Shown piece after piece: positions 34,101 through 40,527 of a stretch of 64,000 bases of DNA. The notes beneath the pieces were generated by a model. That model was given only the letters and a program-made list of their open reading frames with translations, had not been told where the DNA came from and made no database searches. A program made the position numbers and the translations under genes. The stretch's first letter is position 1. Every line of letters begins with the position of its first letter. Origin of the DNA: Lichenostomus cassidix (taxonomy: Eukaryota > Chordata > Aves > Passeriformes > Meliphagidae); assembly GCA_008360975.2 (NCBI GenBank), contig CM039194.1, positions 8,418,426-8,482,425 of the forward strand. The letters run 5' to 3'.

Positions 34101-37082
34101 GCTGAACAGGGCAGGGAGGGAGAAGATGAATTATGTGGCATGGACATTGCAAATAAATAATATTGATGGCAGCCTTTTCATGACTGCACAAGGTATAATG
34201 CAGCCGTTCCAAAGGCTTTTTCCATGACTGTTCCTGGTTATTTCTCATTTGAACATAGTTTAAGATAAGGGTATAAAAGAAAACAAAACAAAAACCAAAC
34301 AAAGAAAGTAAGAAATTAAAAGTATGGATGTGATAAGCCATTATTCACTATGTGAAAATGTAAAATAATTAATGCAGGCTCACTACACTGTCTGCCTAAT
34401 AGGACCAGTTTTATGTGATGCTATTTTTTTTCTTCCTATAGCATAGCTGTATGGTTTCATGTCTTTATACACATCAGTTGCTATGGTGATATTTTATTAT
34501 AATGAGTTTCTGTTAAGCCACTGACCTCTTTTGGGTGATGAAGTGGATATTGGAAGTCAACCAGCACTTCTTGCTGTCGAACACTAGCATGCTGTGCAAA
34601 GTAACTCAGGGCTGGTTGCCTTAATTCCTTCTGTTTCAGTTTCCCAGTCTGTAGCAGGCAGCAGACTTGGATGTGCTGGCTCTCCATTGCCCTGGAGAGC
34701 TCTGGAGCATCCCCTGATGCAGCAGGGCCACAGGAGTAGGGACTGTAATGAGAGCAGTCTGAATGCAGACAAGCTTAGTGTCCTGTTTCCACTGAATTGG
34801 CATCACACCTGAGGAGTTAATGGGTTCTCTTGCTACTCTGACTTCTTAAAATAAATAGAAAACAGAAATGAAGGCATAAATACCTGCTGCTGTCGTTATA
34901 ACCAGTGTTTCTGCATTTGCATTTTGTTATCAGTTTCTGTTTTGCCATTGTAACATTTCATGATTTTTTAACGTTTTGTTTCCTTTGTTTTTTCTTCTTT
35001 AACATTTCCATTGCTTATTTCTCGTGCCCAGTGTACTGTGTCACCTCACCTAAGAAGGACGATAGGTATAGGGAGCCACCGCCCACCCCTCCGGGATATA
35101 TGGGGATTTCTTTAGCGGACATAAAGGAAGGATCGCCCCACCACCCACACCTCAAACCTCCAGACTATAGTGTGGCAGTGCAGAGGTCAAAGATGCTGCA
35201 CAGTGACCTCTCTAGACTTCCAGCAGCTGCTCTCGGTAGTGACCCGGTGGCCTGTGTCTCCTCGAGGATGCCTCAGTGGCACGGCCGGCAGCCGTCCAGC
35301 CCCAGGGTAGCAGAGCTGCCTGACGCAGATAGTGAAGAGGATGGTACGTGAACAGCTGGCTGGGGAGTGGGGCTGTGCAGGGTGCACTTCACAGCGATGG
35401 TCTGGGCTTTCTCTTGGGGCGTTCTTGGAGATTCAGAGGATTAATCTCTGAATCCACAGTTGTGTTGATGTGGCTGTGTGCACATGGCTGTGTATGTCAT
35501 GCATAGCTGTTGCATGTACATACACGTTGAAAGCAAAGAATGCCTCCCCTTAGAAAAAGCATGTTGGCACCAAACAGACTCAAATTACATAAAAATAAAG
35601 ATATGAAAATATACATACTAGATCTCCCAAAGTACAGCTGAGACACTTAAGAGCATGTAGATATTATTTTTTTTTCTTTAAAATCTGTCCCCTCTCAAAC
35701 AGTGATGGGACACTGACAGGCCACATGTGGAAAAACTCCAGCTTCCCTGGGTTGCTAAATTGGTGTCCCAGTGGTTTGGCTGGCATCAGGATGGTGGTGT
35801 AAAATAAGTGATTTGGATTTGGTGGAGTTTCATTTGTATTCAGGTGTTCTGGCATTGAGTTGCCTTATGCCTCAACAGATATTTTTGGTGATTGTGTTTC
35901 AAAATATTGAACAAAATAATAGCGAACTTCTGTTCTTCTGGAGAGTGCATTTGATAAAACTTGTGTTCTCTGCCTAACTTGGCCTGACAGTGTCTCTTCC
36001 AATTCATTTTTCATGATCTTGTTTGAAGCAACAGCCAATGCTGCTAAGCACGGCATCTTGGGGTGACCAAAATGTGAGAGGATTTTCTGATAAAGACTGC
36101 TCTTATATTGTGTCAAAACTAACTTCAGGTCAGGGGAATTTCTACTTAATTGTTTATCTGCTGATATGCTTTTAATTTCTGTGCACCGATGTGATCTCTC
36201 TGTACCTTTTGCTGGTGAACTCATTTTTTTTATTAGAATGTTGTGATTATTTCCTTCCATTTCAGTCTGATTTAAAATGAGCCTGTATTTAGAGTAAAAC
36301 AATTTCTGATGCAAAATGATTGTATCTTGGCCTTTTAAAATACGTAAGCAGTATTTAACATATATATTAGTACTGCAGTTCAGACTTACAGTAAATGTAA
36401 AATTGCCTAGCATTAGTTCCATTGTGTTTTTAATGTAAAAATAAGGAAGTCATTGCTTCAAACATTTTAATCCAAATTTTTCTGAGCTAAATTTAACTGT
36501 ACAGTTTTAGAGACACCTGTTTTACTATTTTTGAAGTGCTTGGTTAATTTTATTTGGGATTAAATGCTCACTGCATGGAAATTTGCTGCCTTTTTCCCCA
36601 AATCTGTAGCTTTTGGCATACTGGGAGCTGCATGCTGATAATTTTTGGAGGATCTGGGATTTTCTGTTTTGCAATATGTCTTTATCGTATGACCATCATA
36701 CCTCAGACTGCAGAAGCTGTGGCTGCCCCATCCCTGGAAGTACACAGGTCCAGGTTGGATGGGGCTTGGAGCAGCCTGGAAGGTGTCCCTGCCTATGGCG
36801 TGGAGTTGGAACGCGATGGTTTATAAGGTCCCTTCCAACCCAAACCATTCTGTGATTCTGAGATTGCCTGAGGCTCTAATAAATGGTGATATGGAATGTG
36901 TAGTGATCAATGATAAAGACAGTGAAAAAACACTGCTGAAGGGGTGAAATTGTCACAGACCCACTGTGATCACCTCACTGGGTGCTGCTCTGTGCCCTGA
37001 GTGCCCGACATGGGGACTGGTGGAATAACTGCCTATTTCTTTATCTTGTTTTGCAGAAGATGAACAAGTATCAGCAGTTTAA
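917..37082 (+). CDS. RAPGEF6: RAPGEF6 (PDZ-GEF2), Rap guanine nucleotide exchange factor 6; split gene, 5' exons missing
   Basis: Span of the coding exons listed below. The family exchanges GDP for GTP on Rap1 and Rap2 at membranes and cell junctions. Joining the 22 exons keeps one open frame of 1409 residues ending in QVSAV and TAA. In local numbering the domains are: acidic linker 1-61, cNBD about 62-175, REM about 200-305, PDZ about 320-405, RA about 541-628, CDC25 catalytic domain about 645-860, then a Ser-rich tail. RAPGEF6 is chosen over its paralogue RAPGEF2 because segments such as [32 protein letters not shown] and [18 protein letters not shown] match the PDZ-GEF2 form. All splice sites are GT-AG and phases agree at every junction. 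The N-terminal portion (roughly the first 230 residues in human) is upstream of the window, so no start codon or promoter is visible. No frameshift or stop was seen. Confidence 0.96.
1936..2072 (+). CDS. RAPGEF6: RAPGEF6 exon: start of the cNBD-like domain
   Basis: Begins AGCAATTACTGG after CCAACAG and ends GGCCAGGAA before gtaagt. It reads [16 protein letters not shown] followed by VRREL and a beta-roll start, typical of a cyclic-nucleotide-binding fold. Residues 62-107 locally. Phase 1 in, phase 0 out. The next intron is 497 bp and shows no recognisable repeat. Confidence 0.95.
2570..2728 (+). CDS. RAPGEF6: RAPGEF6 exon: core of the cNBD-like domain
   Basis: Begins [19 protein letters not shown] after CTCTAG and ends VDDCQ before gtaagg; 53 codons, phase 0 at both ends. 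Where cAMP-binding proteins have the phosphate-binding cassette with a conserved Arg, this exon has [14 protein letters not shown]. Lack of the canonical cassette fits the known inability of PDZ-GEFs to bind cAMP in the usual way. Confidence 0.96.
2784..2890 (+). mobile_element. CR1 LINE internal fragment, sense
   Basis: Forward CR1 sequence from the region before the 3' end: acatccagaggaggctacaa, gctctgagagctggagtcct, ctgggagagttgggattgtt. It fills about half of the 220-bp intron 2729-2948 and ends about 58 bp before the next exon. Confidence 0.75.
2949..3101 (+). CDS. RAPGEF6: RAPGEF6 exon: end of cNBD and start of REM region
   Basis: Begins [19 protein letters not shown] after GGGGACAG and ends HIVIK before gtgaat; 51 codons. 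It contains the basic/acidic stretch [18 protein letters not shown] that precedes the RasGEF N-terminal module. The preceding intron is only 220 bp and about half of it is a CR1 fragment. The following intron is 524 bp with nothing notable. Confidence 0.96.
3626..3790 (+). CDS. RAPGEF6: RAPGEF6 exon: RasGEF N-terminal (REM) module, first half
   Basis: Begins [16 protein letters not shown] after TTTTTAAG and ends DSLRDK before gttggt; 55 codons. The [15 protein letters not shown] motif is the hallmark of the REM module that supports the catalytic domain of CDC25-type exchange factors. The donor GTTGGT is weaker than the others. The 913-bp intron that follows shows no identifiable repeat. Confidence 0.96.
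4704..4811 (+). CDS. RAPGEF6: RAPGEF6 exon: REM module, second half
   Basis: Begins [19 protein letters not shown] after TTTTGCAG and ends NLEDT before gtagga; 36 codons, phase 0. The VxxWVxNHFxDFEGD pattern is typical of REM modules of Rap-GEFs. The next intron is 350 bp. Confidence 0.96.
5162..5365 (+). CDS. RAPGEF6: RAPGEF6 exon: PDZ domain, first part
   Basis: Begins [20 protein letters not shown] after GTTACAG and ends KRGDQ before gtaaaa; 68 codons. It encodes the first PDZ strands, the carboxylate-binding loop KGFGIF (the GLGF equivalent) and the [14 protein letters not shown] turn. The PDZ domain gives the family its PDZ-GEF name and targets it to membrane or junction partners. Confidence 0.96.
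6051..6159 (+). CDS. RAPGEF6: RAPGEF6 exon: PDZ domain, second part
   Basis: Begins [14 protein letters not shown] after TTCTTTAAG and ends VKTNIF plus one base before gtgagt. It completes the PDZ fold (EVNGQ followed by an ALEILRNN helix and the last strand). The following 1748-bp intron (6160-7907) contains a 19-A run at 6928-6946 and otherwise unremarkable AT-rich sequence. Confidence 0.95.
7908..8151 (+). CDS. RAPGEF6: RAPGEF6 exon: linker after the PDZ domain
   Basis: Begins TGTTTAAGGAG after TCTTACAG, giving VFKELLCRI, and ends PPKLF plus AG before gtttgt. It includes [18 protein letters not shown] and a basic segment [18 protein letters not shown], a conserved RAPGEF2/6 linker. A minus-strand CR1 fragment starts only about 55 bp after the donor. 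Confidence 0.94.
8207..8455 (-). mobile_element. CR1 LINE fragment, 3' end, antisense to RAPGEF6
   Basis: Reads on the + strand as the reverse complement of a CR1 3' end: aatggttggaaggg..., tctagaccaggttggggcaa, then ggccttcagcaccctcacag-type sequence. 5'-truncated, as most avian CR1 copies are. It lies in the intron between the exons at 7908 and 8728. Confidence 0.85.
8728..8885 (+). CDS. RAPGEF6: RAPGEF6 exon: linker with [12 protein letters not shown]
   Basis: Begins TGATGGCAGC after TTTTGCAG and ends AACCCTTCAG before gtaaaa. It encodes [18 protein letters not shown], then [20 protein letters not shown], matching human RAPGEF6 nearly residue for residue. Ser-rich, with no folded domain. 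Phase 2 in, phase 1 out. Confidence 0.95.
9771..9872 (-). mobile_element. CR1 LINE fragment, 3' terminal piece
   Basis: The + strand reads aatcacagaatgattggggt, followed by the rest of the last ~80 bp of CR1 in reverse complement, up to gggcagggacatcttcat. Short, 5'-truncated copy inside an intron. Confidence 0.83.
12392..12670 (-). mobile_element. CR1 LINE fragment, 3' end
   Basis: About 280 bp in reverse complement: cagaatggtgtggtttgcaa, ccactagaccaggttgttcc, cagggaggaatttctaatat. It ends about 65 bp before the exon at 12735, so it is close to that exon's acceptor region. Confidence 0.87.
12735..12975 (+). CDS. RAPGEF6: RAPGEF6 exon: Ras-association (RA) domain
   Basis: Begins ATATTCCAGATC after TTTTTTTAG and ends AATGGACG before gtaaat. 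It encodes [20 protein letters not shown], then [10 protein letters not shown] and the [15 protein letters not shown] segment of a ubiquitin-like RA domain. The RA domain binds GTP-loaded Ras-family proteins and recruits the factor to membranes. The exon is flanked on both sides by antisense CR1 fragments. Confidence 0.96.
13025..13085 (-). mobile_element. Short CR1 LINE relic
   Basis: About 60 bp matching a reverse-complement CR1 3' end in a diverged form: aattaaggttggaaaagact followed by a tcaagtccaac motif. Old and degraded, about 50 bp after the donor at 12976. The rest of intron 12976-14018 shows nothing recognisable. Confidence 0.6.
14019..14402 (+). CDS. RAPGEF6: RAPGEF6 exon: start of CDC25 catalytic domain
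   Basis: Begins GTATTATCTG after TTCTTCAG and ends GTGATAAG before gtaaaa. It encodes [20 protein letters not shown] (end of RA and linker), then [44 protein letters not shown] and [19 protein letters not shown]. These are the conserved blocks of the RasGEF catalytic domain. NQETFW is the Rap-GEF version of the second block. Confidence 0.97.
14403..15872 (+). other. RAPGEF6 intron with one CR1 fragment
   Basis: This 1.47-kb intron carries a short antisense CR1 fragment at about 15365-15482. The rest is unique-looking, with T-rich stretches near 14800-14900. No additional exon was recognised. Confidence 0.7.
15365..15482 (-). mobile_element. CR1 LINE fragment, internal part of the 3' region
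   Basis: Reverse-complement CR1 sequence: gccccatccaacgtggcctt, ggcaacctgtgccagggcct, caccctcacagggaagaatt. It lacks the terminal ATTCTGTG repeat end, so it is truncated at both ends. Confidence 0.82.
15873..16084 (+). CDS. RAPGEF6: RAPGEF6 exon: middle of CDC25 catalytic domain
   Basis: Begins TGGCTTAAATCTTGC after CCTTGCAG and ends CATGAAG before gtaatg. It encodes [35 protein letters not shown] and [20 protein letters not shown], the helical-hairpin region and the conserved PxxP-L block of RasGEF domains. The 899-bp intron that follows contains nothing recognisable. Confidence 0.97.
16984..17107 (+). CDS. RAPGEF6: RAPGEF6 exon: end of CDC25 catalytic domain
   Basis: Begins GCAATGATTC after AATCATGCAG and ends AGACAAAG before gtgtgc. 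It encodes [20 protein letters not shown] and [20 protein letters not shown], the last helices of the catalytic domain. It is phase 2 at the 3' end, compatible both with the microexon at 19542 and with direct joining to the exon at 22224. Confidence 0.96.
17108..19541 (+). other. RAPGEF6 intron upstream of the microexon
   Basis: This 2.43-kb intron contains one sense CR1 fragment (about 18348-18476). A GC-richer block near 17700-18060 resembles no repeat or gene I recognise. The last 1 kb is AT-rich. Confidence 0.7.
18348..18476 (+). mobile_element. CR1 LINE fragment, 3' end, sense
   Basis: Forward CR1 3' terminus: gcagaaggtgtccctgccca, ggctggaagatgagctttaa, ending in the CR1 tail ttctgtgattctgtgact. 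Strongly 5'-truncated. Confidence 0.86.
19542..19565 (+). CDS. RAPGEF6: RAPGEF6 24-nt cassette microexon (KKRWRSLG)
   Basis: GAAGAAGAGGTGGAGAAG followed by TTTGGG, between CTTGCTTACAG and gtaagt. Joined to the previous AG it reads R-KKRWRSLG before SLSQGS. The length is a multiple of three, so inclusion or skipping keeps the frame: inclusion gives [15 protein letters not shown], skipping gives RSLSQGS. RAPGEF2 has the equivalent RKKKWRSLGSLSQGS, which supports a true exon. It adds five basic residues just after the catalytic domain. The flanking introns are about 2.4 and 2.7 kb, with a pyrimidine-rich tract from about 19415 to 19500 upstream. Confidence 0.9.
20186..20221. repeat. Two tandem copies of an 18-bp unit
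   Basis: Unit tatgtgtatttctgccca (20186-20203), then the same unit with one C to T change (20204-20221). A degraded third partial copy follows. Intronic, probably a minor minisatellite. Confidence 0.8.
21665..21905 (-). mobile_element. CR1 LINE fragment, diverged 3' end
   Basis: Reverse-complement CR1 of an older subfamily: attaagattggaaaaggact, cacttccagggatgatgacc, gcagcctgttccagggcttg, then diverged sequence to about 21905. Intronic, antisense. Confidence 0.78.
22224..22444 (+). CDS. RAPGEF6: RAPGEF6 exon: post-catalytic basic segment
   Basis: Begins GTCTCTGAGCC after TCTCGTAG and ends AGCACTT before gtaagt. It encodes [40 protein letters not shown] and [19 protein letters not shown]. 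The KKRARRSS stretch is a strongly basic motif that could serve as a localisation or phosphorylation site (inference). GC-rich compared with the flanking introns, as expected for coding sequence. Confidence 0.96.
22445..24384 (+). other. RAPGEF6 intron, no recognised content
   Basis: This 1.94-kb intron is AT-rich. I see no CR1, LTR or additional exon in it. Short frames within it lack splice sites and similarity. Confidence 0.65.
24385..24576 (+). CDS. RAPGEF6: RAPGEF6 exon: Ser/Pro-rich tail
   Basis: Begins TGACAAAGAATTTAAG after CCTAACAG and ends GTCACATTCA before gtgagt. It encodes [20 protein letters not shown], then [20 protein letters not shown] and YPSRKKG, aligning with human RAPGEF6. 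Low-complexity tail, no folded domain. Phase 1 in and out. The intron 24577-25898 contains a long T tract. Confidence 0.93.
25570..25613. repeat. T-rich homopolymer tract
   Basis: 44 bp of T interrupted only by one C and one G, within the intron 24577-25898 and about 285 bp before the next exon. No adjacent retroelement 3' end or target duplication was seen, so its origin is unclear. Confidence 0.9.
25899..26033 (+). CDS. RAPGEF6: RAPGEF6 exon: Ser/Pro-rich tail, branch point of the two C-termini
   Basis: Begins GTACAGGCTCTCC after TTTTCACAG and ends CGCAAAG before gtatgt. It encodes [16 protein letters not shown], conserved in RAPGEF2 and RAPGEF6, with repeated SP sites that suit proline-directed kinases (inference). 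It ends in phase 1, which fits both the exon at 29620 (G-Y-A-L) and the alternative exon at 27407 (V-G-N-I). Confidence 0.95.
27407..27876 (+). CDS. RAPGEF6: RAPGEF6 alternative terminal exon, 156-residue basic/Ser-rich C-terminus
   Basis: After the acceptor TTCATTGTAG the frame set by the exon at 25899 reads [20 protein letters not shown] and stays open for 156 residues to TAA at 27874. The stretch is rich in Ser, Lys, Arg and Glu, with [12 protein letters not shown] and a terminal [10 protein letters not shown]. Composition, codon-like GC content and exact phase match argue for a real exon rather than a chance frame. Use of it would drop the PPxY and VSAV motifs of the full-length form. Shorter C-terminal splice forms of PDZ-GEF2 are known, and this may be one, but I cannot confirm the identity. 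No internal donor that would rejoin 29620 was recognised. An ATTAAA lies at 28455. Confidence 0.75.
28455..28460 (+). promoter_or_regulatory. Possible poly(A) signal ATTAAA for the short isoform
   Basis: ATTAAA about 580 bp downstream of the alternative stop at 27876. It is the only candidate I noticed in the first kilobase, a weak variant without clear downstream GT-rich support. Low confidence. Confidence 0.25.
28581..28616. repeat. Near-perfect inverted repeat (17-bp arms, 2-nt spacer)
   Basis: Left arm catatttgctgttaaaa (28581-28597), spacer TC, right arm ttttaagagcaaatatg (28600-28616). The arms are complementary at 16 of 17 positions. It lies about 705 bp after the alternative stop codon. 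Confidence 0.85.
29620..29845 (+). CDS. RAPGEF6: RAPGEF6 exon: Ser-rich tail ([16 protein letters not shown])
   Basis: Begins GCTATGCCCTC after TATCCTTAG and ends TGCCCTGG before gtaagg. It encodes [20 protein letters not shown], then [20 protein letters not shown] and a less conserved stretch ending PCPG. The first half is nearly identical to human RAPGEF6, the second half diverges. Phase 1 in, phase 2 out. Confidence 0.94.
29846..31633 (+). other. RAPGEF6 intron with one CR1 fragment
   Basis: This 1.79-kb intron carries an antisense CR1 fragment at about 30495-30645 and a 12-A run near 31096. No additional exon was recognised. Confidence 0.7.
30495..30645 (-). mobile_element. CR1 LINE fragment, 3' end
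   Basis: Reverse-complement CR1: actttgggctgaaagggacc, tgggcaggaacacgtagctc, ccatccaatctggccttgaa. Truncated about 150 bp from the 3' end. Antisense within an intron. Confidence 0.83.
31634..32145 (+). CDS. RAPGEF6: RAPGEF6 exon: largest tail exon ([20 protein letters not shown])
   Basis: Begins CTGGTCCATCAC after CCAATGCAG and ends CTGATAG before gtaagc. It encodes 171 residues including [51 protein letters not shown], then [17 protein letters not shown] and [11 protein letters not shown]. The order matches human RAPGEF6. The open frame continues 97 codons into the intron before a stop at 32436, so intron retention would give a short divergent C-terminus; this is probably incidental. Confidence 0.95.
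32146..35031 (+). other. RAPGEF6 intron, no recognised mobile element
   Basis: This 2.89-kb intron contains no CR1 or LTR that I recognise. Sequence around 33430-33800 is GC-richer and unplaced. T-rich sequence lines the acceptor side before 35032. Confidence 0.65.
35032..35343 (+). CDS. RAPGEF6: RAPGEF6 exon: Pro-rich segment with PPxY motif
   Basis: Begins TGTACTGTGTC after GTGCCCAG and ends GAAGAGGATG before gtacgt. It encodes [34 protein letters not shown] and [20 protein letters not shown], then a variable stretch. PPDY is a PPxY motif. In the paralogue RAPGEF2, PY motifs bind NEDD4-family ubiquitin ligases, so the same is plausible here. Phase 1 in and out. Confidence 0.96.
35344..37056 (+). 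other. Last RAPGEF6 intron
   Basis: This 1.71-kb intron has a sense CR1 3' fragment at about 36712-36865. An antisense open frame of 185 codons (35865-36422) begins with ATG but shows no similarity I recognise and is not annotated as a gene. Confidence 0.7.
36712..36865 (+). mobile_element. CR1 LINE fragment, 3' end, sense
   Basis: Forward CR1: gcagaagctgtggctgcccc, ggaaggtgtccctgcctatg, ggtcccttccaacccaaacc, ending attctgtgattctgagat. About 190 bp before the last coding exon. Confidence 0.88.
37057..37082 (+). CDS. RAPGEF6: RAPGEF6 last coding exon: EDEQVSAV and stop
   Basis: After TTGTTTTGCAG the frame reads AA-GAT-GAA-CAA-GTA-TCA-GCA-GTT-TAA. With the preceding G this gives EDEQVSAV and stop. 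The last four residues (VSAV) are identical in human RAPGEF2 and RAPGEF6 and form a C-terminal PDZ-binding ligand. The exon continues as the 3'UTR. Confidence 0.96.
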
Positions 37083-37695
37083 CCCTTGGGCTATTTGTGT
37101 AAACCACTCCCAACACAAGGGATGTGGGGAGAAGGACTCATGGTTCTGTTAGCGACCGCTGACAACTTGCTGCTACTGACCTCAGACCTTGCCTCTGTCA
37201 CAGACGAGATGGAACGGGTTGGATCACCTCTCTACACCTTCCTTCACTCTGCCACCACCACCTAAGGAGCTATTTCTGCCTGTGAAATAGAAAATCTGTT
37301 CAAGGAGTGTGCTGATTGCCTGGATACCAGCATGGGTACCCAGAGATGGACTGAGCTTCGTGCATTGGGGGAGGACCAGTTGTCACCACCATTTGAAACT
37401 TGGAAGCATTTTTCTGTATGATATCATATAATCCTTTGGTAGTTTACATTGTTGTTATTTTCTACATGACCGTTAGAAGTCTGAGAGTGTTATTTTATGA
37501 ACTTCAAAAAAAAAAAATTATCCAAGTGTCAGCAAAAGCGAAGGACATTGCTGAAGTATCTGAAAATAATTTATTAATTTAATTTTTTTTAATGGGAATT
37601 TCCTTTATTTGCATTGGGAGTGCTCTGGTTGGCTAATATAAATATTTAGTCAATGTGACAATGAATTAGCTACACATGATCTGTTGTGCTCTCGA

Positions 37696-37701
37696 AATAA
37701 A
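37696..37701 (+). terminator. Proximal poly(A) signal AATAAA
   Basis: AATAAA 614 bp after the stop codon in cgaaataaacacag. It could end a short-3'UTR transcript. No strong GT-rich downstream element is obvious. Confidence 0.4.
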
Positions 37702-38201
37702 CACAGAAAAGTAGAAATGGGCCATTATCAGGTGCAGAAATGTATAGATTTTAGAGTGGGTTTAGATTTAATATGAATAGAGCCCAAAGCCCTGGCAGAG
37801 CAGTGTGTGTCAGGCCAGCAGTCCTGCTGCTCCCCTCCCACATGGGTACAGCAGAAACCTACTGTCCTCCAAGGATTTTTAGAAATTTTTTTAGCTGCCA
37901 GCCAACTAAGGTAGTAGTTGGTGCTCTCCTCCCTTCTTAAGGAATGTTTGAAATGTGGAAGCTGTAGCTTATGGGGAGCATTTGGGGAGATCTGAAGCTT
38001 TCTCAAAAGATTTTTAACCAGGTTTTGCCCTGCAGAGTTGAACATGCAAAGCATGTTCTAAAACCCAAAACTCAGCTGTGTGTTGTGGTTTTTAAGATCA
38101 TCCCACACATCTTGGCCTTTTCCCAGAGTTGCACAGGATTTAGATGCAAAGGTTATCTTTGAAAAAAATAATGAAAGAATTATAAATCACCTACATTTCA
38201 C

Positions 38202-38207
38202 AATAAA
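38202..38207 (+). terminator. Candidate poly(A) signal AATAAA
   Basis: AATAAA in ttcacaataaaatttgtgaa, about 1.1 kb after the stop codon. A further optional end of the RAPGEF6 transcript. Low confidence without RNA data. Confidence 0.3.
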
Positions 38208-38500
38208 ATTTGTGAAACTGAATAATAAGTGAGACAGTGCTTATAGAAGAGCATAATGCATTTTATGATGGGTTAAAAAACCCTGTGGTGTTTATCTGGA
38301 AAATAGAGATGATCTCAAACCATTTGTTTTAAATCCTAGTTTAAAATCCTGGTGTCGTTGATGTCAATGAGAGTTTTGACTTACAGCCAGCCAGTATTAA
38401 CCCATCATCCTCAAGTTTGACTATGGTCAAAAGAATTGCTTCTTTGATTTAAATTTAGCCAGCCAGAGTGCAGAGGGGTAGAACTGGAAATACCTGCAGG

Positions 38501-38555
38501 TTCTTTTCTTTCTTTATTTTCTTTCTTTTCTTTCTTTTCTTTCTTTTCCTTTCTG
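38501..38555. repeat. Pyrimidine-rich TTTCTTTTC repeat
   Basis: About 55 bp of alternating T and C in TTTCTTTTC-like units with a single TTATTTT interruption. Located in the presumed 3'UTR. Confidence 0.88.
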
Positions 38556-40527
38556 TACATGACACCCCATTCTAGTGTTAAAATCAGACATGAATGTGTG
38601 AATATGTATTTAAACATTTAATTGTAAATCTTTGTTGTGATGTTTACAGCCTAAGCTAGAAAGATGATGTTTGTCATTTTTACAGTGCCTCAAAACTGAT
38701 TTCTATATCCATAGTTGTGAAGAGCTTTAAGGTTTTTTTCTTTTACCTGTATGTGTGCAGGGATGCGAGGTGAATGCAAAATTTTTGGAAAATGCCACAA
38801 GTACCAAAAACAACCCAAAGCCTTTGATGTGCTTTCTCCATAGCAGCTCGGGGCTGATGCAGCCAGGTGGATGTGGATGACCCAGCCTGTGTCTGCCTTC
38901 AGAGCAGTGCCAGGTTCAGCATTGCCTGGAATGTACCTGTACTGATTGGAATTGGGAAGGTGTAAATGAACAGTGATGCTGAGGAAGGGGATGCCTAATT
39001 TATAACTCATCGGTTGGCTGTATGAATTTTTGGCACAAGTATCTGAGAAGCAAATGGTTGAAAAACTATATAAAAATCCACTTGAGGTATGGCGTAATAA
39101 ATGCATTTTGCTTTCTCGAGGCCTTAATGAATATAATGAACCTGCACAGGCCTTAATGACTAAAGATTAATGTGTCAAAGCAATGCAGGCAGAGCAAGTG
39201 TTTTTAGCACATACAATATTGATAATAGAACTGTTGAACTGATACTCCTGTGGGATGTAAATCCAGGTCCTGCCATCCCACGGTCAGCTGTACTTTCTTG
39301 TTAACTTCTACGTGGAAACAACAGGCTTTGTGTTCCATCAGAAAATCGTCTGTGTTGAGCCAGGTGAATGAAACCCTGCAGTTCCTTGGCCTTGAAGGGG
39401 GGAGCTGCAGCTAATTCCAGCCTGTTGAACAAAAGCATAGGGGATGGGGGTTACTAAAGTGGCTTCCTTTTCCCCCAAAAGCCAATAGTGCTGCCTTTGA
39501 GGACACAGGGAAGCCCCTGTGGGGAGCAGGGTTGGGGTCTCCTGGCAGTCAGCAAGAGCAGCTGAATAAATCACCCATCCAAACCTGGTGTTTGATGGTG
39601 TTTGCACATCAACAGCATCCGTCTGTTCCACAGGGCTTGGCACACACTGAAGAGTTCTGCAATGAGTGAAAGTCTCGCTAATCATATTTTCCTAATAGCC
39701 GACACAGCTGGTGTACATAAATCATGCATAAACGATGGACAGATGAGCTACTCCTGCTTCTCCTGCCTCGCACAGTGTGGCTTCTCTGCTGCTCCTTGCT
39801 GGGGTTTTTGTTTGTTTGTTTGTTTTTAACTCAAACCGATCACATTGATTGGGGCCAATAGCCAAATGTAGTGTGTCTGGTGTGGGTTTGAAGAGACATT
39901 ATCCCTTTTTTTGGTAATTCAGATAGAAGCAAGATAGTGGTTAGTACCTGTTGTACGCTGCTTTGTTGAAGCGATGTCGTCTGGACCACAGATCCCTGAC
40001 TGGTAGTTCTGCCAGGTTCTTGTAGCTCAGGCTCTGATGCTGATGAACAGTTAAGGTGTCTCACATCATGTTCTTCCACTGCCACACCTGGGTTTGCTCA
40101 CTTCCTTCTCATTGTTTGCTCCTGACTTGTTTGTGAAAGATGCATTTCAGATTTCTGTGATTTAAGCACACTGTTTTGTTATAAATCTTAAACTTCCAAG
40201 TAATTCCTGAGAAAGCAGTGTAGTTTGGTAAAATTGAATTGGCCTCTCCAGTTGCAGAAAGGGGAAAATGAAATCACTGAACCTCTGAGCACTGGGTTCA
40301 TCTCCCAAATACACAAAAGAATGGAAAGGCAATGGCTGTGGATGTTTGGATTCCACATTTCTGCAATGTGGACACATTTTGGGTGTTTGCCAACAGTAGA
40401 CAATGTAAGGCTTTCTTGGCTCCTTCCTTTTATCTTTACTCAGATAAGTTTGTAGATGTGGCCTCACCTTGAGTCCTGTATGTGATTTTTGGGCGCCACA
40501 ATCTAAAAAAGACATGAAGCTATTAGC

